A stretch of 40,906 bases of DNA from Clostridiales bacterium (GCA_003452395.1 DMOI01000050.1:41858-82763); one strand, 5' to 3'; shown: positions 31,886-40,906, numbered from the stretch's first letter. The notes: generated by a model not told the origin, from the letters alone. Made by a program: numbers and translations.

Positions 31886-34800
31886 ATGAGAAATTTATTT
31901 AGTAGAATAATAGCTTCTTTATTGATAATATTAATGTTAATAAACGTGATGCTACCAGTATCTGCATATGTAGTAGACCCTGGAACTAGTGGAACACCAA
32001 CAAATCCGGTAATTGTAAATGGTGGTATAACAAAAACAGTACTGGAGCTTTGGTTTATGCCAAATAGTAATACGGAAGAAAGATATAAGCTACAGGAAGA
32101 GGAATTTATATCTGGAAATAATAGGTTTCAAGCTTATATGAATACTGATTTAAGTGATGCTTACTGGCAGTTTCCTACAAGTCAAAGTGTTAAAGATAGA
32201 ATTCAACAAAGATATGGTGTAGATATTAAAATAACAAAAGATTATTTATGGTATACAAGATCCCTTATTACCTATAACTTTGGTAATAAGACATTAGATA
32301 TATATAGACTAGGAAAGGCGGAGAACCTAAAAAGTGCAGATTATAGATGGTTGGAAAACAATTATCTAGTGACCAAAAACCCACCTGGACCTAGTGATTA
32401 TATATTAGGACCTAGTTATATACCTGAAATTACAAGTGTAAATTACTGGAACGCTTCAACTCAGTACTGCACAAATGGAAAGTCACAAGCAAGTCAAGGT
32501 GATACACCACTTGAGATAGAAGATAATGCTATGGATGCATTTCTTAAAATAATAGCAGAAGGAAAGATGGTTGAACCTAATGTGCCAATTACATTAAGTA
32601 TACCGGTGACTCTTGAGGCATCAGCTACTGCAACTATAGGAGGTACAGCCGCCGCAATTACTAATTATAGTTTTACTGGAGGTGTATCTGGAAATGCGCC
32701 AGCACCTACCTATGCACCGGCGACTAGTGGAGTTGTAGCGGCTCCAGCAAATGGCTCACCAAAAACATTTTCGAGTACAATTACAATTACAATTCCCGCT
32801 ATGGCTCCTGGAGAAACGAGATGTTATACTATTTCAGGATCAGTAATAGCAAACTCGGCAGCGTTAAATGCTATTGAGTCTGGTTTAGGGACTGTAACAG
32901 CTACGGCTTCAAAGATAATAGAAATAACAGCAAAAACATATCCACCGCAAAATGGAATTGAGTTTATACCAGCAAACTCATTTTTGGTAGCACTTCCTGG
33001 TCACGAAGGATGGACAAACCTAGATGATGTATTGGTTCAATATAAATCGGATGCAGATGTTAGGGAACCAGATGTAGGAAATAATACAGGTAACTCATCT
33101 TTAACATATAAATGGGACTGGACAGAAGTAATAAAAGAATGGACTTATGGGGACGATTATCAAAACCCAAATAGAGGTTATTCTTCTGGAGCTGCTGCTA
33201 AAGCAGAAGAATCAGCAGGGACCTATCCAACACTAACACTTGCTGAATATCCAACATATCCAGGGGTAGACGCGACAGCGGAACAATGGGCAGCATATTA
33301 TGATGCATGTGATAATGTAACTGAAATCAATGAAGATAGAACAACTGCTTACAACAATGCAGTTGATGCATGGAACACTAGATATGATAATTATTATGCT
33401 ACATATAGTGCTCAGAAGACTAATAGATCATATGCTGAAACAGATTCAGATTCAATAAGTGGAACATTTAGTGGATATTGGGATCTGATAAAGATAAATG
33501 TGGCAGGTGCAGTAATTGAGGCAATAGATTCTGGGGAAAGTGTTGATTTGCCAGATGGTAAAGCGTTAGCACTGACTGCAACATCAGGAGCCTGGGATGA
33601 ACATAAGTGGTGGAACGCATCACAACCACCAGTACCTACAACAGATCCTTGGCCAACTCCACCGGGGGTAGCCACTGTAGGAGTTTTACAAAGTGTAACA
33701 GGAAAAAGTGAGGGTTGGGTAGATAGAGTTATAACAGAATTAGTACCAAGTATTGTAAAGGGTGCTTTCAGTGGATGGGCTAGCATTTATAACATAGACA
33801 CAGTGGTGCCAATACCTACAATAGGTTCTACAAAAACACAAAACAAATGGTATGGTGGTCCAACTAATAGAACGATACCTGTAACAGTAACAGCAAGAGA
33901 TGATAGGTCAGGTATTTTTGAGGGTATTGTAAATGATACCGTAGGGGGGAATACACCGGGAAATCCATCGTATTTTACCAAAGCATTAGAGGATACAAGT
34001 GTGCAAACGCTAGAGATAATATTAACAGCAACAGGAATACACGATATAACAAATAGATTGCAAGATTTTGCAACTAATACAGCTAGTGCAACTGCAAGAT
34101 ATGGACTTGATAACGATAAACCACAAATGACAGTAACACCTGAATCAAAAGAATGGACTGATGATGCCTACGATATATCGATGTTATTTACTGATAACCA
34201 TTCGGGGTTGAGCACATGGGGATATACTCTAGTCAATACCGCACTTGGGCTTGTAAACTGTACATATCCAGCAGCTCCAGGATTAACTTATAATGGTAAT
34301 TCAGGTAAAACTGGACAAGGAACAGTAACAATAGGAAGTGAAACAAAAACCAATTCACGAACAATAACTATAAATCGTGATGGAATCTATACTTTAACAG
34401 AAGATAATATGGTAGATGTAGTAGGAAACGTACAAATAGGAGGATTATTTGGTTTTTATAAATATGATAATACAAATCCAACTGCAGATGTAATAGGAGG
34501 ACCAACAATTCCTAGCCCTACTGGGGGTCCATTCTTACCAAATTTTTGGTATGGTGGAATAATTAATCCTACTATGACCATAATAGGACAAGCAAGTGAT
34601 AACCTGTCGGGAATATCTACAGGAACATTTAGAAATACATTAAGTATAAATGGAGGAGCAACATTTAATGCAGAGCAGCAAGCAGCAGACTTTGATCCAT
34701 ATTATGAAGATCACACAACTGTTCAGGAAAGATCCTTAATATTTGAAACTACAGGGCAACGAAAGGGAATTGTAAATCTGACAGACTTTGCAACAAATAC

Positions 34801-37800
34801 TGCAACAAGGACAGTAGGAAACTTTGGATTAGACGTTACTAAACCAGTATTGGGAGTATCACCAGCACCAGTACCTGCTGTTGCACCCCAAATGGGTTGG
34901 ACTAATATTCCTTACTCATTATTACTAACATGCACTGATGCAGATTCTGGATTGGACACATGGGGATATAATCTAGTCAATACTGCGGTCTGGCTTGGCG
35001 AAGATCGTTTTTCTAGAACCGCATCATATGATCTTGATAGAAATACTGTTGCTAAAAATAATGGACAAGGAACACAACCTATAAATAATGGTGAAAGGAG
35101 AAATGGGTCGGAAACTTTAGTTATAAATGAAGACGGAATTTATAACATAACACAAAATGATACAACAGATGTAGTAGGTAATCAACAACCTGGAAATATA
35201 TATGGGCTTTACAAATATGACGAAACAAGTCCAGTAGCAGATATAATAGGAGGACCAACAAATCCTAGCCCTCATAGCCCGTTTATACCAGGGTTTTGGT
35301 ATGGAGGAACAACTAACCCTGAGATGACTGTAATAGGACAAGCAAGCGATATGTTGTCAGGGGTATTCAGTGGAACATTCAATAATACAGTAAGTACAAA
35401 TGGAGGGATATCATTTAGCGCAGAGCAATCATTACCATTTGATCAATTGTTTGAAGACCATACAACTGTGCAAGAAAAAATCCTTACATTTGTGACTACG
35501 GGAATACGAAATACATATATTAGTAACTTAAGGGATTTTGCAACTAATCAGACAACATTTGGACCAGAAAAATATGCACTAGACGTTACTAAACCAATAA
35601 TAGGGGTGTCACCACTACCAGCACCAGATGCTGGGCCAACTAGAGGTTGGACTAATTTGCCTATCCCAATACACTTAACATTTATTGACAATGATTCTGG
35701 ACTGGACATATGGGGATACGCTTTAGACAATACTGCCACTTGGCTTCAAGATTACTTTTCAGGAAGTTTTCGTTTAGGAGATCATGGTAAAGGTGGTATT
35801 GCACATAATAATGGACAAGGAACAGAAGCAATAGGCGATGAAATAAAAGATGAATCAGAAACAATAAATATAGTGAATGACGGAATGTATATTTTAACAC
35901 AAAATAATACAATAGATGTAGTAGGTAACGAACAGCCAGGAAACACATATCAGCTTTATAAACATGATCATACAAGTCCAGTGGCAGATATAGTAGGAGG
36001 ACCAACAAATCCTAGCCCTAATGGAGGTCCGTTCTTACCAGGGTTTTGGTATGGAGGAACAATTAATCCTACTATGACTATAATAGGACAAGCAAGCGAT
36101 ATGTTGTCAGGGGTATTTGGTGGAACGTTCTCGAATACAGTAAGTATAAATGGAGGAATAACATTTAATGCAGATCAATCCATACCATTTGATAGCTTAT
36201 TTGAAGACCATACAACTGTGCAGGAAAAACCTTTAACATTTACAACTACAGGAATACGAAATACGGTTATTAATAATTTAAGTGATTTTGCAACTAATCA
36301 GATAGCATTTGGACCAGAGCAATATGCATTAGATGTTACTTTACCAATAATAGGAGTATCACCACTACCGGCACCAGATGCTGGACCAACTAGAGGTTGG
36401 ACTAATCTGCCTATTCCGATAAACCTAACAGTAATTGACAATGATTCAGGACTGGATATATGGGGATACACTCTAGATAATACTGCTACCTGGCTTCAAG
36501 ATTACTATTCAGGAAGCTTCCGTTTAGGAGATCATGGTAGAGGTGGTATTGCAAAAAATAATGGTCAAGGAACAGAAGCTATAGGTGATGAAATTAAAGA
36601 TGAATCAGAAACAATAACTATAGTGAACGACGGAATGTATATTTTAACACAGAATGATACAATAGATGTAGTAGGACTGGAACAACCAGGAAACACATAT
36701 CAACTTTACAAACATGATCATACAAAACCAGTGGCAAACATAATAGGAGGACCATCAAATCCTAGTAACGAGCCATTTATACCAGGATTTTGGTATGGAG
36801 GAGTAGTAAATCCTACGATGACCATAATAGGACAAGCAAGTGATGAATTGTCTGGAGTACATCATGGAACATTTTATGATAGAATGAGCACAGATGGAGG
36901 AACAACATTTAATACAGATCAAACAATAGACTTTCTTTCATTATTTGAAGACCATCTAACTGTGCAAAATCGGACTCTATTATTTGATACTACAGCAATA
37001 CGAAGAGGGTTTATAGACCTAGCAGATTTTGCAACCAATACTACTACATTAATATTAGGAGACTTTGGATTGGACGTTGATAAGCCAATTATAACAATTA
37101 CACCAGATCCAAATCCCGAAGCGCCAGACCCATTAGCTGGACCATCGAATGGTTGGATGCACAATGTGACATTAACAATAGACTTAACTGATAAAGACTC
37201 TGGATTATATGAAACGAAGTATGATTTGAGAAATGTATCAAATGTATATTTTGGAATGGATGAAAGAACTTATCAAAAAACACACGAGACCTTAACAGGA
37301 CAAGGAGTAGTAGCAATAGGAAGTGAAACAAAAACAGATATACAAACCTTACCTATGGTAAATGACGGAATATTTACATTGGATAGTAGTGCACTTGATA
37401 ATGTAGGAAATGAAGACAATAAATCAAAAGGAAGGTATAAAATTGATAATACGCACCCAGCAATGAAATTGACATTTAATAATGCATTATTTAAAAATAA
37501 CAGAATAGAATACATGTGCGATTTTCAAGATGGTGAGCTTCCAAACACTGCTACATTACAATTAAGTGATAATATATCAGGAGTAATGTCGTTTGAATAT
37601 GCTGTGACAAACTCAACTGCAGCACCGACACTTGCAGATTGGGTAAATATAGGAACAACAACAACAGAAGATGTGGTACCACAACAAGTAGTAGAACGTA
37701 CTATAGACTTACAGAAAGGAGTTACAAACTGGAAAGACTTAGTAGATGGAAAAATGTATCTTCATGTTAGGCTATTAGACAGAGCTGGGAATGAAATATC

Positions 37801-38776
37801 ATTAGCTGGAAATACAGCTCCAACACCCGCAGGACTAATAGATGCATCAGGAACGAATCCAATTATAGATTTAACAGCTGAAGAAAAAGGAATAATTAAT
37901 AGGTTATATAGTTGTGTACCAATATTTATTAATAAAGTAGGGAATAACGATCCATCAAGTGTATCTGGTTTGAAAATAGTAAAAATACTAGATCCAACGT
38001 GGAAAAACGTAGTAGGTGAAAACAAATTATTATATACTGATGCTATGGCTGTATATAACAGTAATATACCTAGTAAAATAAAACAAGGATATGCAGTAAA
38101 TTTTGAACTAGACACAACAGGGTTTGGAACAAACATATCTGATTATGTAGACGTAAAAGTACATCAATTCGTAAAGGTACCTATATCAGCGACGTATCCA
38201 TCAGGATATGGGGAAGTAGACATATATGTGCCACAAAACAAATACGGTAGTCAATATGTAAAAATATTAGATACAGATAAGCTGAAGGACATATCACTGA
38301 TAAAAACAGGAGTGGTAAAAACAGATTCAGATTTCTTAAAGGTAAGGGATATAGATAATGAAAGGTACACATGGATGTACTCATACTATATAAGACCAGA
38401 TGCAAAATTTATATTAAAACCAGCAGTTGGAAATAACCCAGCAATATTAGACTCAGCAATAGCAAGTCAAGCAAGTAAATTCATAAACCCAATAATAAAC
38501 TCAGAATTGCTAATTGTTATGGATATACTGGCTGAAAAACAATATGGTGTTACATTACCATATACAGAAAAAGAAGACCAATGGGGAACAGGTCCTAATA
38601 CAACAAGTTATGGTAATAAAAAATCAACTGGAACAAACTTGATAGTAGATTTTAATAGCGATGGAGTAGTTACTCCAACCGAAGGTGATCCAAACCATGG
38701 AGAAGTATTCTGGTATGACATCTTAAATACAGCATTAGATGATATTCAAGGACAAACAGAGTGGAGTGGAAACTGA
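31886..38776 (+). CDS. Giant secreted Ig-like repeat protein (2296 aa), probable surface fibre or adhesin
   Basis: Its signal peptide is about 1-27 (ends PVSA). A non-repetitive N-terminal region (28 to about 635) includes a beta-rich segment and a Tyr/Ala/Asp-rich insertion (about 425-525). Then come five tandem units of about 250 residues (about 640-1850), each with a WYGG...GQASD.LSG half and a TKP...WTN...DSGLD.WGY half, both Ig-like. A further Ig-like domain and a unique C-terminal region (about 1855-2296) end the protein. A canonical EF-hand loop, DFNSDGVVTPTE, is at 2255-2266. There is no SLH, LPXTG or C-terminal membrane segment. GAGGTG precedes ATG 31886. The gene is 24 bp after the SLH gene. 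Adhesion or matrix function is inference. Confidence 0.88.
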   Translation: MRNLFSRIIASLLIILMLINVMLPVSAYVVDPGTSGTPTNPVIVNGGITKTVLELWFMPNSNTEERYKLQEEEFISGNNRFQAYMNTDLSDAYWQFPTSQSVKDRIQQRYGVDIKITKDYLWYTRSLITYNFGNKTLDIYRLGKAENLKSADYRWLENNYLVTKNPPGPSDYILGPSYIPEITSVNYWNASTQYCTNGKSQASQGDTPLEIEDNAMDAFLKIIAEGKMVEPNVPITLSIPVTLEASATATIGGTAAAITNYSFTGGVSGNAPAPTYAPATSGVVAAPANGSPKTFSSTITITIPAMAPGETRCYTISGSVIANSAALNAIESGLGTVTATASKIIEITAKTYPPQNGIEFIPANSFLVALPGHEGWTNLDDVLVQYKSDADVREPDVGNNTGNSSLTYKWDWTEVIKEWTYGDDYQNPNRGYSSGAAAKAEESAGTYPTLTLAEYPTYPGVDATAEQWAAYYDACDNVTEINEDRTTAYNNAVDAWNTRYDNYYATYSAQKTNRSYAETDSDSISGTFSGYWDLIKINVAGAVIEAIDSGESVDLPDGKALALTATSGAWDEHKWWNASQPPVPTTDPWPTPPGVATVGVLQSVTGKSEGWVDRVITELVPSIVKGAFSGWASIYNIDTVVPIPTIGSTKTQNKWYGGPTNRTIPVTVTARDDRSGIFEGIVNDTVGGNTPGNPSYFTKALEDTSVQTLEIILTATGIHDITNRLQDFATNTASATARYGLDNDKPQMTVTPESKEWTDDAYDISMLFTDNHSGLSTWGYTLVNTALGLVNCTYPAAPGLTYNGNSGKTGQGTVTIGSETKTNSRTITINRDGIYTLTEDNMVDVVGNVQIGGLFGFYKYDNTNPTADVIGGPTIPSPTGGPFLPNFWYGGIINPTMTIIGQASDNLSGISTGTFRNTLSINGGATFNAEQQAADFDPYYEDHTTVQERSLIFETTGQRKGIVNLTDFATNTATRTVGNFGLDVTKPVLGVSPAPVPAVAPQMGWTNIPYSLLLTCTDADSGLDTWGYNLVNTAVWLGEDRFSRTASYDLDRNTVAKNNGQGTQPINNGERRNGSETLVINEDGIYNITQNDTTDVVGNQQPGNIYGLYKYDETSPVADIIGGPTNPSPHSPFIPGFWYGGTTNPEMTVIGQASDMLSGVFSGTFNNTVSTNGGISFSAEQSLPFDQLFEDHTTVQEKILTFVTTGIRNTYISNLRDFATNQTTFGPEKYALDVTKPIIGVSPLPAPDAGPTRGWTNLPIPIHLTFIDNDSGLDIWGYALDNTATWLQDYFSGSFRLGDHGKGGIAHNNGQGTEAIGDEIKDESETINIVNDGMYILTQNNTIDVVGNEQPGNTYQLYKHDHTSPVADIVGGPTNPSPNGGPFLPGFWYGGTINPTMTIIGQASDMLSGVFGGTFSNTVSINGGITFNADQSIPFDSLFEDHTTVQEKPLTFTTTGIRNTVINNLSDFATNQIAFGPEQYALDVTLPIIGVSPLPAPDAGPTRGWTNLPIPINLTVIDNDSGLDIWGYTLDNTATWLQDYYSGSFRLGDHGRGGIAKNNGQGTEAIGDEIKDESETITIVNDGMYILTQNDTIDVVGLEQPGNTYQLYKHDHTKPVANIIGGPSNPSNEPFIPGFWYGGVVNPTMTIIGQASDELSGVHHGTFYDRMSTDGGTTFNTDQTIDFLSLFEDHLTVQNRTLLFDTTAIRRGFIDLADFATNTTTLILGDFGLDVDKPIITITPDPNPEAPDPLAGPSNGWMHNVTLTIDLTDKDSGLYETKYDLRNVSNVYFGMDERTYQKTHETLTGQGVVAIGSETKTDIQTLPMVNDGIFTLDSSALDNVGNEDNKSKGRYKIDNTHPAMKLTFNNALFKNNRIEYMCDFQDGELPNTATLQLSDNISGVMSFEYAVTNSTAAPTLADWVNIGTTTTEDVVPQQVVERTIDLQKGVTNWKDLVDGKMYLHVRLLDRAGNEISLAGNTAPTPAGLIDASGTNPIIDLTAEEKGIINRLYSCVPIFINKVGNNDPSSVSGLKIVKILDPTWKNVVGENKLLYTDAMAVYNSNIPSKIKQGYAVNFELDTTGFGTNISDYVDVKVHQFVKVPISATYPSGYGEVDIYVPQNKYGSQYVKILDTDKLKDISLIKTGVVKTDSDFLKVRDIDNERYTWMYSYYIRPDAKFILKPAVGNNPAILDSAIASQASKFINPIINSELLIVMDILAEKQYGVTLPYTEKEDQWGTGPNTTSYGNKKSTGTNLIVDFNSDGVVTPTEGDPNHGEVFWYDILNTALDDIQGQTEWSGN
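33804..37440 (+). repeat. Five tandem two-domain coding repeats in the giant protein
   Basis: The GGPT.PSP half starts near 33804 (diverged copy), 34484, 35237, 35984 and 36734, giving spacings of 753, 747 and 750 bp between the last four. The TKP/SGLD half follows each by 300-350 bp. The third and fourth units are almost identical in protein but differ at many third codon positions. The first and fifth units are the most diverged. Confidence 0.92.
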
Positions 38777-38783
38777 TACTATT

Positions 38784-38828
38784 AAAAAGTAAGGTAGCTA
38801 GGCATTTGCCTAGTTATTTTACTTTTTG
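38784..38828 (+). terminator. Terminator of the surface operon
   Basis: CTAGGC/GCCTAG core (38798-38803 / 38808-38813) with ATTT loop. It extends through G-U pairs to AAAAAGTAA/TTACTTTTT, making a stem of about 20 bp with a T tail. Confidence 0.9.
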
Positions 38829-38842
38829 TTCATAAAAGATAT

Positions 38843-38871
38843 TTGACTTTTTTAGTACTTAATGGTATTAT
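38843..38871 (+). promoter_or_regulatory. Sigma-A promoter of the yigZ-family gene
   Basis: TTGACT (38843-38848), 17 bp, TATTAT (38866-38871), with TGG before the -10. TATAAT at 38869-38874 is an alternative -10 at 20-bp spacing. Confidence 0.75.
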
Positions 38872-38911
38872 AATGTCAAATAGATTTAACTAAAGGAGCA
38901 GTTATATATTT

Positions 38912-39541
38912 ATGATAAAAGAATATAATACAATCAAAAATGAAATAAGTGCTCGGATAGAGGAAAAAAAGTCTGTATTTATAGCAAATATCAAGGGTGT
39001 TTCGTGTGAAGAAGAAGCTAAAGAATTTATAAGTGAGATTTCCAAAAAACATAATGATGCTCGTCATAATGTTCCCGTCTATAGAGTATTGCATGAACAT
39101 AAGATAGTAGAAAGCTTTAGTGATAATGGCGAGCCAAAAGGAAGTGCAGGTATGCCTATACTCGATATACTTAGGGGTAGAAATATTGTAAATATATGTG
39201 TAGTAGTTACTAGATATTTTGGTGGTACCTTACTCGGCACTGGGGGACTGCTAAGAGCATACAGTGATGTCACTCGTGAGGTTATTACACAATGCGAGCT
39301 GATAAATAAGAAGGTATATGATAAATATCAACTAAGTTGTGAGTACAGTGATTTAGAAAAAATCAAGTATAAATTTTCACAAAGCAATATAAAATACGAA
39401 AACATAGTTTATACTGATAAAATAAATATGGATGTTTTTTTAGGTACAAATGATTCTGCACAAAACATATCAAAAATACTTAATGAAGAAATTAATAATA
39501 ATTTTGAGCTTAATATAAGTGATAAAAAAATATATAAATAG
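38912..39541 (+). CDS. yigZ: YigZ/IMPACT family protein
   Basis: A 209-residue protein of the UPF0029/IMPACT family, which is linked to translation control in eukaryotes and has no settled bacterial role. The N-terminal domain shows SFSDNGEPKGSAGMPIL and VVTRYFGGTLLGTGGLLRAY, the family signature. The C-terminal DUF1949-like domain is at about 140-205. The ribosome binding site AAAGGAG is 13 bp from ATG 38912, longer than usual. It is followed by yebC after 14 bp. Confidence 0.94.
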   Translation: MIKEYNTIKNEISARIEEKKSVFIANIKGVSCEEEAKEFISEISKKHNDARHNVPVYRVLHEHKIVESFSDNGEPKGSAGMPILDILRGRNIVNICVVVTRYFGGTLLGTGGLLRAYSDVTREVITQCELINKKVYDKYQLSCEYSDLEKIKYKFSQSNIKYENIVYTDKINMDVFLGTNDSAQNISKILNEEINNNFELNISDKKIYK

Positions 39542-39555
39542 GAGGCGTGTAAGAT

Positions 39556-40281
39556 ATGTCAGGACATTCAAAATGGGCAAACACAAAACATAGAAAGGCT
39601 GGACAAGATGCACTGAGGGGTAAAATATTTACAAAATTAGGTAAGGAAATAGCTGTAGCCGTAAAAGAAGGTGGAGCGGACTCTAATACAAATAGAAAGC
39701 TAAAAGATATTATTGTAAAAGCAAGAGCCAACAATATGCCTAATGATGGGATAGATAGGGCCATAAAAAAGGCAGCAGGAGATAAAGATGCAGTAAATTA
39801 TGAAACTATAATATACGAAGGCTACGGCCCAAATGGAATAGCTGTTATGGTAGAAACATTAACAGATAATAAAAACCGTACCGCAGCAAATGTACGAAGT
39901 GCATTTACAAAAGGAAAAGGCAACATGGGAACTACAGGATGCGTATCTTTTATGTTCGATGAAAAAGGTCAGATTCTTATTGAAAAAGATGATGAAATGA
40001 ACGATGACGACGTTATGATGCTCGCACTTGAGGCTGGGGCAGAAGATTTTTATGCAGATGAAGAAGGCTACGAAATAATAACAAGCACAGATGATTTCTC
40101 AGATGTATGTACAAAACTAGAAGAACATAAGTTTACATTTGCCTCAGCCGAAGTGAAAATGATACCACAGACAACTAATAAGCTAGATGAAGAAAATGCA
40201 AAATGGATGCAAAAGATGATAGATTTACTTGATGATGATGATGACGTACAGAATGTATGGCATAACTGGGATGAGGAGTAG
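39556..40281 (+). CDS. yebC: YebC/PmpR family regulator or translation factor
   Basis: A 241-residue protein beginning MSGHSKWANTKHRKAGQDA, the invariant start of the family. Members are described as DNA-binding regulators, and some YebC proteins help ribosomes through polyproline stretches. GRTAANVRSAF-like sequence (NRTAANVRSAFTKGKGNMG) and the acidic C-terminal region are typical. AGGAGG precedes ATG 39556. It is the last conserved gene before a change in base composition. Confidence 0.95.
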   Translation: MSGHSKWANTKHRKAGQDALRGKIFTKLGKEIAVAVKEGGADSNTNRKLKDIIVKARANNMPNDGIDRAIKKAAGDKDAVNYETIIYEGYGPNGIAVMVETLTDNKNRTAANVRSAFTKGKGNMGTTGCVSFMFDEKGQILIEKDDEMNDDDVMMLALEAGAEDFYADEEGYEIITSTDDFSDVCTKLEEHKFTFASAEVKMIPQTTNKLDEENAKWMQKMIDLLDDDDDVQNVWHNWDEE

Positions 40282-40341
40282 GAATAGCATTTGAACGATA
40301 TCAAGGATGGCTGTATCTAAGCATAGGGGGTAGAAGGAGGA

Positions 40342-40906
40342 GTGAAAGAAAATTGGTATGATCAAAAAGAATTTGTAGAGCAAAGAGAAATGATCGAAAG
40401 AGAACGCAAAAGTCTACAAAGCAATGTTAATCCATGGCGAATTAGTATAGCACTTTTGTTAGCGATATCCTTCTTGATGATAGAGTTGCTTTGGGGGACA
40501 GGAGGCATTGGTTGTATTCAGTCGGCGGCTGTATATGTGACGGTAGTTTTGCTATCACATGTATGGAAGGCAATTGCGATTTTTTTAAAAACGCGTGATA
40601 CTTTCCTCGTATCATCCATCGTTTCAACATCGGCTTTTGTCCTTGTTGTTTATCCAAAGATAGGTTTCATTGAGACAAGAGTAAGCATCTTTTCAATAGC
40701 ACTTTTTCTGTCTGCTGCTCTTGGATTACCGATTGTGAGTCACTTGTATCAATGGCTTAGGAAGAGTTACCAAGAAAAATATCAGAAATGCAATCAAACC
40801 TATCAAGAAAATGTTCTGCGTCCATACTACGAAGCGTGGTTGCAAAAAGTAGATAAGACATTGAAATTAAGGTACTTAGGAAAAATTAATTTTTCACCGC
40901 TAAAAC
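40342..40906 (+). CDS. Unrecognised multi-pass membrane protein, 3' end outside the window
   Basis: An open frame runs 188 codons from GTG 40342 to the window edge without a stop. It encodes a charged N-terminal helix (about 1-30), four hydrophobic segments (about 33-52, 62-82, 89-109, 115-136) and a charged C-terminal helical part rich in Gln, Lys and Tyr. I do not recognise the family. The start is uncertain: AAGGAGG sits only 1 bp before GTG 40342, and the next in-frame ATG is 40390. GC is higher (about 37-47% in sampled 60-bp lines) and codons such as CGC, GCG and TCC are commoner than upstream, suggesting foreign origin or a new gene block. Confidence 0.65.
   Translation, partial: MKENWYDQKEFVEQREMIERERKSLQSNVNPWRISIALLLAISFLMIELLWGTGGIGCIQSAAVYVTVVLLSHVWKAIAIFLKTRDTFLVSSIVSTSAFVLVVYPKIGFIETRVSIFSIALFLSAALGLPIVSHLYQWLRKSYQEKYQKCNQTYQENVLRPYYEAWLQKVDKTLKLRYLGKINFSPLK

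Noticed and set aside
33412..33786. Open frames on the minus strand inside the giant gene and other genes
   Set aside because: They lie fully antisense to genes with clear protein signatures, have no ribosome binding sites of note and encode low-complexity Ser/Leu/Ile-rich sequence.
38648..38683. Dockerin domain in the giant protein
   Set aside because: Only one calcium loop is present; dockerins need two similar segments, and no cohesin is seen.
1..40906. tRNA, rRNA, transposase or integrase genes
   Set aside because: Reading both strands gave no cloverleaf, rRNA segment or transposase motif that I could support.

Overview
This is a low-GC (roughly 30% by eye), gene-dense chromosomal window from a Gram-positive bacterium of the Clostridia type (Bacillota). 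The evidence is AT-rich codon use, strong AGGAGG-type ribosome binding sites, U-tailed hairpin terminators, and several gene orders typical of Bacillota: rho-rpmE-prmC-prfA, ylxM-ffh-rpsP-khpA-rimM-trmD, rplS-lepB-rbgA-rnhB-(fliK-like)-(flhB-like)-yraN, and mbl-flhO-flhP. Flagellar rod genes, a CheX phosphatase and a near-consensus sigma-D promoter indicate a motile cell. SLH domains indicate an S-layer or SLH-anchored envelope. The sequence does not let me name a genus. All recognised genes are on the + strand except tmcAL.

Layout. 1-2.8 kb: the asd-dapA-dapB aspartate/lysine operon. 2.8-7.9 kb: an unrecognised 116-residue protein with class II aldolase and Rho, then rpmE, prmC and prfA. 8.0-10.5 kb: an envelope VanW/G5 protein, cheX and trmL. 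10.5-14.1 kb: SRP and ribosome-maturation genes. 14.2-15.8 kb: a small membrane protein and an aminopeptidase P, lying between trmD and rplS. 15.8-22.1 kb: rplS, signal peptidase, RbgA, RNase HII, an acyltransferase-3 membrane protein, FliK-like and FlhB-like solo proteins, and YraN. 22.1-24.1 kb: a laccase-fold (PgeF/YfiH-like) protein that appears to have lost its metal ligands, convergent with tmcAL. 24.3-27.1 kb: an Mbl-type actin and two flagellar rod/hook proteins. 27.2-29.6 kb: rmuC and tgt.

29.7-38.8 kb is the accessory highlight. One strong promoter and a leader of about 270 nt precede three genes encoding exported proteins: an FN3-like secreted protein, a triple-SLH protein, and a 2296-residue protein with five tandem two-domain Ig-like repeats of about 250 residues and an EF-hand-like loop near its C terminus. 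The giant protein has no SLH, LPXTG or transmembrane anchor of its own. I infer a self-contained surface-fibre or adhesin system in which the SLH protein may supply the wall anchor. 38.8-40.3 kb: yigZ-family and yebC. From about 40.3 kb to the end, GC rises and an unrecognised multi-pass membrane protein runs off the window.

Intergenic DNA is also informative. There are ten clear terminators, ten sigma-A-like promoters (eight with an extended -10), and one sigma-D promoter. Candidate r-protein leaders precede rpmE and rplS. There is a GC-rich 136-bp MITE-like inverted repeat, and there are several short word-repeat inverted elements.
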